Source: Spirochaetota bacterium
GTDB taxonomy: Bacteria > Spirochaetota > Spirochaetia > B11-G9
Length of the DNA stretch: 38,756 bases
Reading direction: 5' to 3'
Assembly: GCA_024280415.1 (NCBI GenBank)
Contig: JAJRQE010000007.1
Span: 1-38,756, forward strand
The notes below the pieces were generated by a model that worked only from the letters and a program-made list of their open reading frames with translations, was not told the DNA's origin and ran no database searches. Both the position numbers and the translations under genes were made by a program. Below, piece by piece: positions 1 to 8,072 of the stretch (position 1 is the stretch's first letter; each line of letters starts with the position of its first letter).

Positions 1-827
1 AGGTGTTCAATACCGTTTGCAGATTCTCCCCAGGCTCTGATAATATCTTTTGGTTCCACATCCTGTTCAAACTCTACCCATACAGTTTCAAGGTGACCAA
101 ACATTATTGGAACCCGTACACAGAAAGGAAAGATCTCTGTTTCCACAGAGAGTATTTTCTTGAATTCAATTATCATCTTCTCTTCTTCACTTCCAATATA
201 GGGTATTACATTGTTTGTGATATCAAGGGCAGATAATCCCGGATGCCCTGCACCGCTTACTGACTGATAGGTTGATACTGATAAATCTTTTATACCAAAT
301 TTTTTGAGCGGAGCCATAGCAACTGCAAGTCCTGTAGTTGAGCAGTTTGCATTTGTAACAATAAATCCCTTATCCGGATACCCCTGTTTTTCAATCCAGC
401 TTAAAGCTTCAATATTTGCTTCCGGAATAAGTATCGGAATATCTTTTTCATACCTCATGGCAGCTGCATTTGAAAAAACAGCAAATCCTGCTTAAATTAA
501 CGCAGGTTCTATCTCTTCTGCTACAGTATTCGGGAGGGCAGAAAATACAACCTGAATACCTTCTGCCTTCATTGCCTCTATATCAAAATCAGCTATGGTT
601 ATATTCTGAATATTTTTAGGTATTTCCATGGGTAGAATCCAGTGTACCTCGGTTCCATATTTTTTTCCCACTCGCGATTCAGAAGCAACAATCCTTGTTA
701 TTTCAAACCATGGGTGATCAGACAGCATCCACATAAAAACCTGTCCAACGGCGCCTGTAGCCCCGAAAAGTGCTGTTTTAATCTTAGTCTTTCTTCTGAA
801 CTCATCTTTTCTCGGATTGCTAATCAT
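1..827 (-). pseudogene. asd: aspartate-semialdehyde dehydrogenase, in-frame stop, partial at left edge
   Basis: The enzyme reduces aspartyl-4-phosphate to aspartate semialdehyde with NADPH, feeding lysine/diaminopimelate, threonine and methionine synthesis. The start at 827 follows a good AAGGAG, and the NADP-binding motif GATGAVGQ is near residue 23. The frame stops at a TAA (492-494) after 111 residues. Reading on in the same frame stays open to the window edge and gives clear family sequence: AGFAVFSNAAA immediately after the stop, the catalytic cysteine in TNANCSTTG (about 345-365), then SVSGAGHPG and GHLETVWVEFE. A product ending at 494 would lack the active-site cysteine and the dimer/catalytic domain. 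The family resemblance is closer to the archaeal-type enzymes. The position normally holds an ordinary residue (AAA, GAA or CAA to TAA would each do), so this is a recent nonsense mutation, a sequence error or, less likely, readthrough. Whether the 3' end is intact cannot be seen. Confidence 0.85.
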
Positions 828-837
828 AAAATACTCC

Positions 838-1043
838 TTTGGTTGCTGAGATCGTTCCTCATCACTTCGCTCTTCCGGTACGACTCATAGCCGAGCAGTA
901 AACGTAGTTTACGACCAGGCTTTGGTTGCTGAGATCGTTCCTCAGGACTACGTCCTTCCGGTACGACTCTGAGATCGTTCCTCAGGACTACGTCCTTCCG
1001 GTACGACTCATAGCCGAGCAGTAAACGTAGTTTACGACCAAGC
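838..1043 (-). repeat. tandem hairpin repeats in asd leader (about 2.5 copies)
   Basis: A unit of about 83 bp is present as copy A (838-920), a truncated copy B (921-969) and copy C (970-1043). Copies B and C share an identical 40-bp block in direct tandem (930-969 and 970-1009). Each full unit contains two palindromic parts: an inner stem AGGAC-tac-GTCCT within a longer imperfect stem, and GTAAAC-tac-GTTTAC flanked by GCTTGGTC (GCCTGGTC in copy A) and CTCGGCTATG when read on the asd strand. The array lies between a predicted asd promoter and the asd Shine-Dalgarno, so it should be transcribed as leader RNA. A related element occurs upstream of ferritin at 37211-37244. The rest of the 828-1159 gap (1044-1159) is A/T-rich, with three ACAATAT words and the promoter. 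Confidence 0.85.
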
Positions 1044-1062
1044 TTAAAAATTTTATGAGCTA

Positions 1063-1091
1063 AATATGATTAATGTTTGGGATTATGTCAA
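1063..1091 (-). promoter_or_regulatory. predicted sigma70-type promoter for asd
   Basis: On the minus strand a perfect TTGACA (1086-1091) is followed after 17 bp by CATATT (1063-1068, 4 of 6 consensus). The transcription start would fall near 1056, giving a leader of roughly 230 nt that consists almost entirely of the hairpin repeats. The prediction rests on sequence only. Confidence 0.5.
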
Positions 1092-1159
1092 TAGAAAACG
1101 GACAATATGTGTTAAATAAGTACAATATTTTATTATTACAACAATATGTTTAAAATTTT

Positions 1160-1372
1160 TTAGGCTAATTGTATTTGTGATTGATTTATTTCGCTCATAT
1201 ACCCGGTTCTGATACAGAGCTCCAGTAAGTGTTTACTAAGCATTTCTGTTTTTTCACGGGTGGAAGATTCTCCCACTTTTTTAATCACAACCTTGTATGC
1301 GTCATCAAACTCTTCAAGAAGGCTTACATAGGTAGTATACCTTTCGTTTCCCTGTATTCTGAAATCTTTCAT
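1160..1372 (-). CDS. small hypothetical protein, 70 aa
   Basis: I do not recognise this family. The product is a soluble, charged, probably helical protein beginning MKDFRIQGNERYTTY and ending QSQIQLA, with no signal peptide or membrane segment. An upstream in-frame TTG at 1384 would add four residues, but the GGAGG lies inside that extension, 5 nt before the ATG at 1372, so 1372 is preferred. It lies 64 bp downstream of the histidine kinase gene on the same strand, so it may be the last gene of that operon. No DNA-binding or catalytic motif is evident. Confidence 0.6.
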   Translation of the reverse strand: MKDFRIQGNERYTTYVSLLEEFDDAYKVVIKKVGESSTREKTEMLSKHLLELCIRTGYMSEINQSQIQLA

Positions 1373-1436
1373 CGGAACCTCCAATCTGTGACTATGGTTC
1401 CATTGTCGGAATAATATGAATCTTACTTTACAGGAT

Positions 1437-2738
1437 TTACCCGGGAACGGATACTATGACAGAAAGGCCATTATCAGAAATGACTTCTATTTTACCTCCA
1501 ATTTGTCCAATAAGACTTTCTATGATCTGAAAACCCAGGCTTTGTTGTTTCCCTTTGTCATAATCAGAATCTATTCCAACACCATTATCCCTTACTTCTA
1601 TTCTGGAGTAAGCATTCTTCTCTTTTAGAATCTCAACTTCAATCTTCCCCCCTCCGGCAGGGAATGCATATTTAAGAGAATTCAAGATCAATTCATTGAT
1701 AATCAACCCCAGGGGGATGGCGGTATCCAGTCCTACTTCAATATTATTACTTCCGGAAATCATAGCTATTGATGCACTTTCAGAAAATCTGGAGATGTTT
1801 TCTATCAGTGAACTCAGATAGTCATACATGGAAATGCGGGTAAAATCATCTGAGTTATACAACTGCTCATGTACTTCTGCCATGGCACTTATTCGATTGA
1901 TTGTTCCATTTAGTGCATCGTCAATGTTATCTGCTTCATTTTTCTGTAGATACAATAAACTTAGAATAATCTGAAGGTTATTTTTAACCCTGTGATGAAC
2001 CTCACTTATAAGTATGTTTTTTTCCTCCACAGTCTGTATAAGTTTTTTTTCATTCATTTCTCTTTCATGAATTTCAATTCTTACCTTCTGAAATGTCCGA
2101 TTGAATGCCGAAAAAAGAGAATCAATCTCATCCTGTTTTTTAAAAATTCTTCTTCTGGGAAACTCCAGGGAAGAATAATCAGATATTTTCTGAATCAGTA
2201 ATGCAAGATCAGAAATAGGTTTTGCAATAAAATAGTTAATTATAACGAACAGAGCAATAAATATAAAAAAAACTATCACCAGAACCCTGAAAAATATTTC
2301 ACTCGCTTTATTTTTTAGGATTTCCCTTATTTTAGGTAGAGTATAATGTATATCCAAAATTCCCAGATTGATATTTTTATCATTATATTCATATTTAAGG
2401 TCAAATGTCAGGCTCTTATAGCTTTCTATATTATCCTGACCGGAAACAACGATATTTCCATCAGAACTTTTCACCTTCACATAATATATATCATCCATCT
2501 GATTAATACTCTGAATCGAATTATTCAGCTGTTCATCATCAAAAATCCAAAGACTATATGTTATAATTTCAAGAAATACATCAGGAATATTATCAATTTG
2601 CCTGTTAAGTTCATCCATTTGCTGATTGTATTCGAGCTTAACCTCAACAGTCCCCATTGCAATAATAATAATAAATGCAAATATAGCTAGTAAAAATAAG
2701 AGCTGCCTGGTGATTGTACTGAATACCCTCATGGTCAT
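1437..2738 (-). CDS. membrane sensor histidine kinase (HisKA_2 family)
   Basis: A 433-residue sensor kinase. It has an N-terminal membrane helix (about 11-30), an extracytoplasmic sensor region (about 31-148), a second helix (about 149-171), a HAMP-like linker (about 172-225), then a HisKA_2 dimerisation domain with EVHHRVKNNLQ (phosphoacceptor His248 or His249), and a HATPase domain with N-box NELILNSLKYAF (about 348-359), DNGVGI (384-389) and a LGF G2-type motif (401-403). The HHRVKNNLQ form is typical of the HisKA_2/HWE group, which often signals to response regulators encoded elsewhere; none lies nearby. The gene starts 6 nt after the stop of the upstream binding-protein gene, so the two are surely co-transcribed, and the binding protein may present a ligand to the sensor domain. 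The ligand is unknown. Confidence 0.9.
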   Translation of the reverse strand: MTMRVFSTITRQLLFLLAIFAFIIIIAMGTVEVKLEYNQQMDELNRQIDNIPDVFLEIITYSLWIFDDEQLNNSIQSINQMDDIYYVKVKSSDGNIVVSGQDNIESYKSLTFDLKYEYNDKNINLGILDIHYTLPKIREILKNKASEIFFRVLVIVFFIFIALFVIINYFIAKPISDLALLIQKISDYSSLEFPRRRIFKKQDEIDSLFSAFNRTFQKVRIEIHEREMNEKKLIQTVEEKNILISEVHHRVKNNLQIILSLLYLQKNEADNIDDALNGTINRISAMAEVHEQLYNSDDFTRISMYDYLSSLIENISRFSESASIAMISGSNNIEVGLDTAIPLGLIINELILNSLKYAFPAGGGKIEVEILKEKNAYSRIEVRDNGVGIDSDYDKGKQQSLGFQIIESLIGQIGGKIEVISDNGLSVIVSVPG

Positions 2739-2744
2739 AATAAA

Positions 2745-3458
2745 TTACTGAAACCTCAGGTACTCATTCATAATTTCCATGTATCGTCCATTTTCTTTTA
2801 ATGCCCTCAGGGCGGTCGTAATATCAGATACTATATCCCTGTGTTTTGAATTTATATAGAGGTACATTCCTCTTATAGAAAGTGGAGGGTCAATAATATG
2901 AATATCTGTTAGGTTTTCATTGATAATCTTACTACTACCCCGTCCTTTGCTGTATAGGATTAGATCCACCCTATTGGTGAGGAGCATTCTGAATAGAGCT
3001 TCTGCATCCTTAACTCTTATTATGTTTGCATTTTCAGGTACATTATTCTCAAAAATTTTCCATCCGTTTATGAAGGCAATATTATAGCCAGATAGATCCT
3101 TCCAGCTGGAAATGAGAATATCAGGATTTTTGGTAAAAGCAGTAAAATAGAAGTTGACAAGGGTCTCCGGTACAGGGATCAGATTGTTATACTCGGCAGA
3201 CATTCCTTCAATTCTGGCAAATTCTCCATCATCGATACCACTGTTTGCATTTTGTATGGAGCGTTCTGAAAGAAGGTGGTTGATTCGTATATTAATCCCT
3301 ATACTGCCAAAGACTTCCTTTAAAAGAACATCATAGAATCCTTTACCCTCTGTAGTAGAGTAGGGTGCGGTATCAGCAGAGTTTAGTGAGAGTTCGAGAG
3401 AAAAAGAGTTCCCAAAACAGATTAGGAAAATAATTACTATAAACCCAATAACTTTCAT
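2745..3458 (-). CDS. periplasmic solute-binding protein, SBP_bac_3-like
   Basis: A 237-residue exported protein with a signal peptide of about 20 residues (hydrophobic core IGFIVIIFLICFG, likely cut after NSFS). The mature protein reads like a family 3 amino-acid-type binding protein: an N-terminal lobe with LNSADTAPYSTTEGKGFYDV and a C-terminal ALRALKENGRYMEIMNEY, the usual last helices of this fold. No permease or ATPase gene is nearby; the next gene, 6 nt away, is a histidine kinase. This suggests a sensing rather than a transport role, with the protein acting as a periplasmic ligand receptor for the kinase. A good promoter precedes the gene, but the Shine-Dalgarno is weak. The ligand cannot be read from the sequence. 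Confidence 0.8.
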   Translation of the reverse strand: MKVIGFIVIIFLICFGNSFSLELSLNSADTAPYSTTEGKGFYDVLLKEVFGSIGINIRINHLLSERSIQNANSGIDDGEFARIEGMSAEYNNLIPVPETLVNFYFTAFTKNPDILISSWKDLSGYNIAFINGWKIFENNVPENANIIRVKDAEALFRMLLTNRVDLILYSKGRGSSKIINENLTDIHIIDPPLSIRGMYLYINSKHRDIVSDITTALRALKENGRYMEIMNEYLRFQ

Positions 3459-3486
3459 AAAATATATTTTCTACCCTCTTACGCTA

Positions 3487-3515
3487 AGTATAGATCTACA
3501 ATTTTTATTTTGCAA
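3487..3515 (-). promoter_or_regulatory. predicted sigma70-type promoter for the binding protein-kinase operon
   Basis: On the minus strand TTGCAA (3510-3515) and TATACT (3487-3492) are separated by exactly 17 bp, in the gap between the aldo/keto reductase stop and the binding-protein start. The leader would be about 20-25 nt. Confidence 0.6.
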
Positions 3516-3545
3516 GTTATTTGGGTTCTATTGATATTCTTCATT

Positions 3546-4445
3546 TTATGACAGATTATTCAGTAGATCCGCTGCTGCTGCATTGGAAGATACCTGCTCA
3601 GGATTTTTGCATCCTGGTATTACTGCTGTTACAGCCTTATTATTCAGACACCATGCGAGGGCCCACGTTGCCATGGAGACTCCTTCCGGGACTTCTGTAC
3701 AAGCAATGTGTTCTACCTCTTTCAGGCGAGTCTGGGTTGATTCATCGGCTCTGCTTGCCCGAACATTTTTACCTGTAAACTGGTGTCCGGGTTTATATTT
3801 TCCGCTTAGGAGTCCGCTTGCAAGTGGAACACGCGCAAAAACACCAAGATTATCTTTCCTGCATTGGGGAAGAACTGCTTCTTCCGGTTCTCTGTCCAGA
3901 CGGTTGTACACAACCTGGATTGTTTCTGCACCAAATGAAGCGGCACTCTCTGTTTGAAAAATATTATCATTTCCGCTTATGGATAATCCCAGGTGTCTGA
4001 TTTTACCTTTTACCTTCTGTTTTTGAAGAGTTTCCCAGAGCTCTTCATTCTGGAATTCATCATTAGTACCTGAATGCATCTGGTAGATATCAATATAATC
4101 TGTTTTCAGACTTTTCAGGGAAGCATCCAGCTGTCTTACTATATTTTCCGGATCAAAATGTCTGGTTCGTTCCATAAATCCATGATAATGATGTCCAAAT
4201 TTTGTGGCAATAATCCATTTATCCCTTTGCTCTTTTATTACGTTACCTATTAGGGATTCAGAAAGGTGATCACCATAGCATTCTGCAGTATCGATTAAGT
4301 TTATTCCAAGTTCGTTTGCTTTCTGCAGAATTGCAGCTACCTCATCCTTAGAAAACTCTTTTCCCCATTCTCCGCCGAACTGCCAGGTGCCAATACCAAT
4401 GACACTTACTTTAAGTTCTGTAGACCCTAGAACTCTATACTCCAT
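3546..4445 (-). CDS. aldo/keto reductase
   Basis: A 299-residue cytosolic NAD(P)H-dependent oxidoreductase with the (beta/alpha)8 AKR fold. The catalytic tetrad is visible: Asp52 (NLIDTAECYG), Tyr57, Lys82 (ATKFG) and His124 (DIYQMHSG). The C-terminal cofactor-binding segment ALAWCLNNKAVTAVIPG is also typical. The start follows GGGGAG by 8 nt. The length is close to the usual 300-330. It sits alone between a binding protein-kinase operon with its own promoter and a divergent small gene. The substrate cannot be assigned; this branch of the family acts broadly on aldehydes and ketones. Confidence 0.92.
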   Translation of the reverse strand: MEYRVLGSTELKVSVIGIGTWQFGGEWGKEFSKDEVAAILQKANELGINLIDTAECYGDHLSESLIGNVIKEQRDKWIIATKFGHHYHGFMERTRHFDPENIVRQLDASLKSLKTDYIDIYQMHSGTNDEFQNEELWETLQKQKVKGKIRHLGLSISGNDNIFQTESAASFGAETIQVVYNRLDREPEEAVLPQCRKDNLGVFARVPLASGLLSGKYKPGHQFTGKNVRASRADESTQTRLKEVEHIACTEVPEGVSMATWALAWCLNNKAVTAVIPGCKNPEQVSSNAAAADLLNNLS

Positions 4446-4606
4446 ATTTTACTCCCCTTTATATCCTGAACATTACTTTTTCTATTCTTATGCGGAAGCC
4501 TTATTTAGCTTTTTGCACAGTATTTAATTTTGAATTTTAAAAGTATTTCTTCCCTGTATTACCATGATTAAATAGACTATAATCTGTTGCTACTAGGAGT
4601 TTAGCA

Positions 4607-4804
4607 ATGAATAATAGTAAAAATCTATACAAACTGGATGATTTTTTTCTGATTCTCTCATATATCCTGGTAATTTTTCTTCTTATTCTTTTAAGACCGG
4701 TCATAATCTATGCTATTGCCGGGAGAGAAGGTATAAAGGAGTTTCTTCTGGAATATGTACTCAGAAATATGGTGAAAGTGGGTGGTTTGGCAGCTTCAGA
4801 ATAG
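4607..4804 (+). CDS. small membrane protein, N-terminal part (probable frameshift)
   Basis: A 65-residue frame with GGAG 8 nt before its ATG and a TATAAT at 4578-4583 upstream, but no convincing -35. It carries one strong membrane helix (DDFFLILSYILVIFLLILL, about residues 11-29). It ends at a TAG where the next frame (from 4782) takes over with an equally coherent sequence containing another membrane helix. The most economical reading is one protein of about 128 residues with two membrane spans, broken by one extra base near the run GTGGGTGGTTTGG (4778-4790). I do not recognise the family. A real pair of overlapping small genes is the alternative. Confidence 0.55.
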   Translation: MNNSKNLYKLDDFFLILSYILVIFLLILLRPVIIYAIAGREGIKEFLLEYVLRNMVKVGGLAASE

Positions 4805-4994
4805 CCTGGGTCTGGATAAATCCCAAATTGAAAAGTATCTGGGGAAGCTTTCAAATATAGCCCTGTTCCTTATCCTGTTTTTTGTGTTCTGGCCTGGAGC
4901 TTTTATCTATGCTGCCAAATTTTACATGACAGCAAATAAAAAGAGTGTAATTGAGGAGCGTCTGAAAAAAAGGGTGATGGATATGGGGAAATAG
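4782..4994 (+). CDS. small membrane protein, C-terminal part (probable frameshift)
   Basis: This frame is open from a GTG at 4782 and overlaps the end of the preceding frame by 23 nt. The GTG has no credible Shine-Dalgarno, which argues against independent translation. The product (70 residues if started there) has a soluble lead-in (NSLGLDKSQIEKYLGKL), a membrane helix (IALFLILFFVFWPGAFIYAA) and a basic tail (EERLKKRVMDMGK). It is convergent with polB, whose readthrough stop is only 17 nt further on. Function unknown. Confidence 0.45.
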   Translation: MVWQLQNSLGLDKSQIEKYLGKLSNIALFLILFFVFWPGAFIYAAKFYMTANKKSVIEERLKKRVMDMGK

Positions 4995-5010
4995 TATTTT
5001 GCAGATAACT

Positions 5011-5103
5011 TTATGAGAACAGATCCAGCTGTCTTCCCTCTATAATTTCGCTGAAATTCGTATTCAGTGTAAAGAGAACCCCATCTGCCAGAGGCTTTAT
5101 CTA
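5011..5103 (-). other. in-frame continuation of polB beyond an amber stop, ending in a clamp-binding motif
   Basis: Reading polB through its TAG (5101-5103) gives 29 further codons before TAA (5011-5013). They encode IKPLADGVLF followed by a tail ending GRQLDLFS. This matches the known C-terminus of E. coli DNA polymerase II, where the equivalent region reads like PVADGIL and ends in QLGLF, the beta-clamp-binding motif. Here QLDLF is a textbook clamp motif. The TAG falls where the E. coli protein has a Gln (DKQLQP), so CAG to TAG is the implied change. The segment must therefore be, or until very recently have been, translated. Confidence 0.8.
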
Positions 5104-7389
5104 CTTTTCAACATAGTGGGCATAGTCAATATTATCTATTCCCATGCTTAAAGGAAGGGGACCTTCAAGGGATATAAAATACTCTATCTCCTTTAGACCT
5201 TTCTTATTTTCAGGATCTTCCAGCCTTACTGCTTTTATGTGGGGTGGGGTTGTTTTTGTATATTCTTCAGCTTTTCTTGAAAGCTTTTTTTTGTAAACCA
5301 GGAGGTTGTTAAAGTGTCCCTCTTTCAATATGGAAATAAAATTTTTTATCCACTCAATTATTTCCTGATCACTGAAAAATCTTTCAAACAGTTCTTTCTG
5401 GAATTTTTTTGCCAGAGGGGTCCAGTCAGACCTTACGACTTCAAGTCCCTTGAATTCGATACTACCGTCTTCAAGGTATCCTGCATACCTCTTTCTGGCT
5501 CCCTCTTTAGTTGATCGCATAGCAGGAAGAAAGAATTTAGGATAATATTTTTCAAATTCCATCTCCAGTCTGGATTCCACACCAAAATCTTCTTTAATTT
5601 TTTTATTAAAATATTCATTTACTCTGTCCCGAAGTTTGTCCCCAGCTTTTAACGGATCGGCAAATTCAACCTCTTTCAGAGATACAAAGACAGAGTCCGT
5701 ATCTCCATAGATAACATTATACTCCATGCCCTTTAGGAACCCGGTTGTTGTTTTTAGTATCCATTGTCCTGTTTCTGTTATTGCAGAAGGAAGATCCGGG
5801 TGGTAAAACCGGCATCCTGTTGTCCCCATAACTCCGTAAAAACTATTCATCAATATTTTAATTGCCTGAGAGAGGTTTGTATTTTTCACTTTTTTTGCAT
5901 TCTCTCTCTCTTTCATCATCTCTGTAAGAAAATTGGGAAGAATATGTTCGGATCTTGAAAATCTGTGCCCCGAGGGAGTTATCAGTATATCACCGCTATT
6001 CTGTCCTTTAGAAAGTATTTGAGGAAGAGCCGTATTGAGAGAGATTGGGTCAATAAAAAAGGTTCTGATAATTGTTGGATATAGACTCTTAAAATCAAGG
6101 ACTGCAACATGCAGGTATAGCCCAGGGGCAGAGGTAAATACATGACCTCCTGCTGCATGACCACCAGATATTACATCATCAACATCGTAAGCTACCTTTC
6201 CCTTCCGGTGAACAGCAGGGAGCATTAAATGATCAAAGGCAGCTACAGACATATTGACTCTATCCATTGTCAGTCCTGTAATCAGGCTCCTTGTTTTTAG
6301 CTGTTCAATCAGACCTGTCTTCATATATATTTCAGAAACAAGAATAGAGTCCTCAATGTTGTACCTTGCCAGAGCAGGCTTATCATTATTGAATCGACGG
6401 ATAATTTCTTTCAGTTTATCTTCATCCGGAGAGATATCTTTCCCTTTCCCCAAAACTTCCATTGCCACAGTTTCGAGCTTGAAATCTGCAAATTTAAAAA
6501 AGGAGGATCGTAAGGTCTGGGGGCCGTCTATTACAATTCGGCCCTCAATTTCTGCAGAAAACATACCACTGGAACGTTCGTTTATAATTGTATTTTTTAA
6601 TCCCCTGCCCAAAGTAAAAGGTATATGTAAAGTACTGCATTTTTCCGCCAGAAACCGGAAATCGAAACCAATTACATGCCATCCGATTAATATATCGGGA
6701 TCCCAGTTCTTTACAAATTTCAAAAATGAAAGGATAAGATCTTTCTCATTGGATTTATATTCAATTATAGCTCCTTTTATTTCAGGAATAACTGTACTGT
6801 TTTCAAAATTGTTATCCCGATCCAGTACAAACACTTTTTTTATATCCTCTCCTGAAAATGTTCCATGAGCGGCAATGGAGAAGAGTGTTCCCTGCTTTTC
6901 AGATTTATCAATGGGTTCTGTTTCAATATCGATAGAGATCCATTTGAAAGAGGGGGTATAATCTGCCGGTTTCAGGATGGGATTGTACCAGACAGTAAGA
7001 TTCTCATGGAGTTCATGCCTTCCTGATAATTCGACACCCCCCTTAATAAATCTTTCCATCAGATACCGGTCTGCAGGGCGTACATCCGACTCAAACATCT
7101 GTATTCTTCTGCTTTTCAGTAACCGTCTTCCTTCGTAATAGGAGTTGAGGGACTCAAAGTAGAGGGCATCAACATTTCCCCCCGAAAAAGTTTTCAGGTC
7201 GAGATTCTCTCTCTCCATCCCCGGGAGATCCGGTATTTTGGTACTCCTTTCAATAAAGAACAGAGGTCTGTGAGAATTTATAAGAATTTTGAAGGGACCT
7301 GATTCTGATCTTCCATAGTAGCACAGAGTAGCTGTTCCTTTGCTGTTATATGCTGATCTGGTCAGTATAAATCCCTTTTCGGAACCCAT
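5101..7389 (-). CDS. polB: DNA polymerase II (family B), 762 aa to the amber codon
   Basis: A family B DNA polymerase with proofreading, involved in repair and replication restart in bacteria that carry it. The exonuclease domain shows Exo I IDIET (Asp154, Glu156), Exo II GWHVIGFDF (about 236-244) and Exo III YNIED (343-347). The polymerase domain shows motif A LDFKSLYPTI (Asp432), motif B KILMNSFYG (511-519) and motif C YGDTDS (Asp563, Asp565). The N-terminus GFILTR matches E. coli Pol II, and an in-frame TAA two codons upstream fixes the ATG at 7389 as the first possible start. A TATAAT lies only 5 nt before that ATG, with no Shine-Dalgarno, so a leaderless message is possible. The frame ends at TAG, 29 codons short of the family's C-terminus; the missing tail, with its clamp motif, follows in frame. 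Confidence 0.95.
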   Translation of the reverse strand: MGSEKGFILTRSAYNSKGTATLCYYGRSESGPFKILINSHRPLFFIERSTKIPDLPGMERENLDLKTFSGGNVDALYFESLNSYYEGRRLLKSRRIQMFESDVRPADRYLMERFIKGGVELSGRHELHENLTVWYNPILKPADYTPSFKWISIDIETEPIDKSEKQGTLFSIAAHGTFSGEDIKKVFVLDRDNNFENSTVIPEIKGAIIEYKSNEKDLILSFLKFVKNWDPDILIGWHVIGFDFRFLAEKCSTLHIPFTLGRGLKNTIINERSSGMFSAEIEGRIVIDGPQTLRSSFFKFADFKLETVAMEVLGKGKDISPDEDKLKEIIRRFNNDKPALARYNIEDSILVSEIYMKTGLIEQLKTRSLITGLTMDRVNMSVAAFDHLMLPAVHRKGKVAYDVDDVISGGHAAGGHVFTSAPGLYLHVAVLDFKSLYPTIIRTFFIDPISLNTALPQILSKGQNSGDILITPSGHRFSRSEHILPNFLTEMMKERENAKKVKNTNLSQAIKILMNSFYGVMGTTGCRFYHPDLPSAITETGQWILKTTTGFLKGMEYNVIYGDTDSVFVSLKEVEFADPLKAGDKLRDRVNEYFNKKIKEDFGVESRLEMEFEKYYPKFFLPAMRSTKEGARKRYAGYLEDGSIEFKGLEVVRSDWTPLAKKFQKELFERFFSDQEIIEWIKNFISILKEGHFNNLLVYKKKLSRKAEEYTKTTPPHIKAVRLEDPENKKGLKEIEYFISLEGPLPLSMGIDNIDYAHYVEK

Positions 7390-7631
7390 GGGTAATTATA
7401 GCTTTTCTGATAATTTTAGGATAGAACTTCTGATGTAAATGTCTTCTGTTCTCCTTTCTGTGTTTCAGGGGATATCCTTATAAATGGGCTGCAAGCACTG
7501 TTGTTTCTGCAAAACTTCTATTGCCACTGCCTGAATTAATATGTTTAGTGTAAAATACAAAGGAGATTTTCTAAAATAAATATTTTAAATTAATCTCAAT
7601 ACAGTCTTCTTAAATTCGGGAGAGAATAATT

Positions 7632-8039
7632 ATGTATATATCAGAAACAAAGATAAGAGTAAGGTATGCCGAAACAGATCAGATGGGATATGTTTACTAC
7701 GGAAACTATGCAGCTTACTATGAAGTAGCCAGAGTAGAATCTCTTCGGGCTCTTGGGCTCAGTTACAGAGACCTTGAAAGAGATGGCATAATTATGCCTG
7801 TCCTCGAGAATTATTCAAAATATCTTGCTCCCGGAAGATACGATGAACTTTTAACTGTCAGAGTCACCATTAAAAAAATGCCTTCGGTAAAAATAGTATT
7901 TAACTATGAAATTTTTAATGAGGCGAAAGACCTAATAAATATTGGTGAGACAAAACTCGCCTTCATTAATCTGGTATCCGGCCGCCCTGGGAGAATCCCC
8001 CTGGAGATGAAGAAAGTTCTGGCAGGATATTTTACTTGA
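7632..8039 (+). CDS. acyl-CoA thioesterase, YbgC/4HBT hotdog family
   Basis: A 135-residue single hotdog-fold protein. The signature RYAETDQMGYVYYGNYAAYY near the N-terminus contains the catalytic Asp16, followed by YEVAR. The family hydrolyses short-chain or aromatic acyl-CoA thioesters in the cytoplasm; YbgC members are sometimes linked to the Tol-Pal envelope system, but no tol genes are present. The start is well supported by GGGAGAG 8 nt upstream. The gene is followed after 33 bp by the PTS IIA gene, so it may share a transcript with it. The 242-bp gap upstream (7390-7631) is A/T-rich next to the gene and contains nothing else I can name. Confidence 0.88.
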   Translation: MYISETKIRVRYAETDQMGYVYYGNYAAYYEVARVESLRALGLSYRDLERDGIIMPVLENYSKYLAPGRYDELLTVRVTIKKMPSVKIVFNYEIFNEAKDLINIGETKLAFINLVSGRPGRIPLEMKKVLAGYFT

Positions 8040-8072
8040 CAGACCCTGTGCATCCCTTTATCGTCAGATTAT

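Noticed and set aside
838-1043. Short CRISPR-like array
   Set aside because: Copies are directly adjacent or truncated, there are no unique spacers of constant length and no cas genes; the units are hairpin repeats.
6254-6868. 204-residue plus-strand frame inside polB
   Set aside because: Lies antisense to the exonuclease domain with all polB motifs intact on the other strand.
7390-7631. Possible small gene or RNA in the gap between polB and the thioesterase gene
   Set aside because: No open frame with a ribosome site, no clear hairpin and no recognisable RNA motif; the region is treated as promoter and leader sequence.
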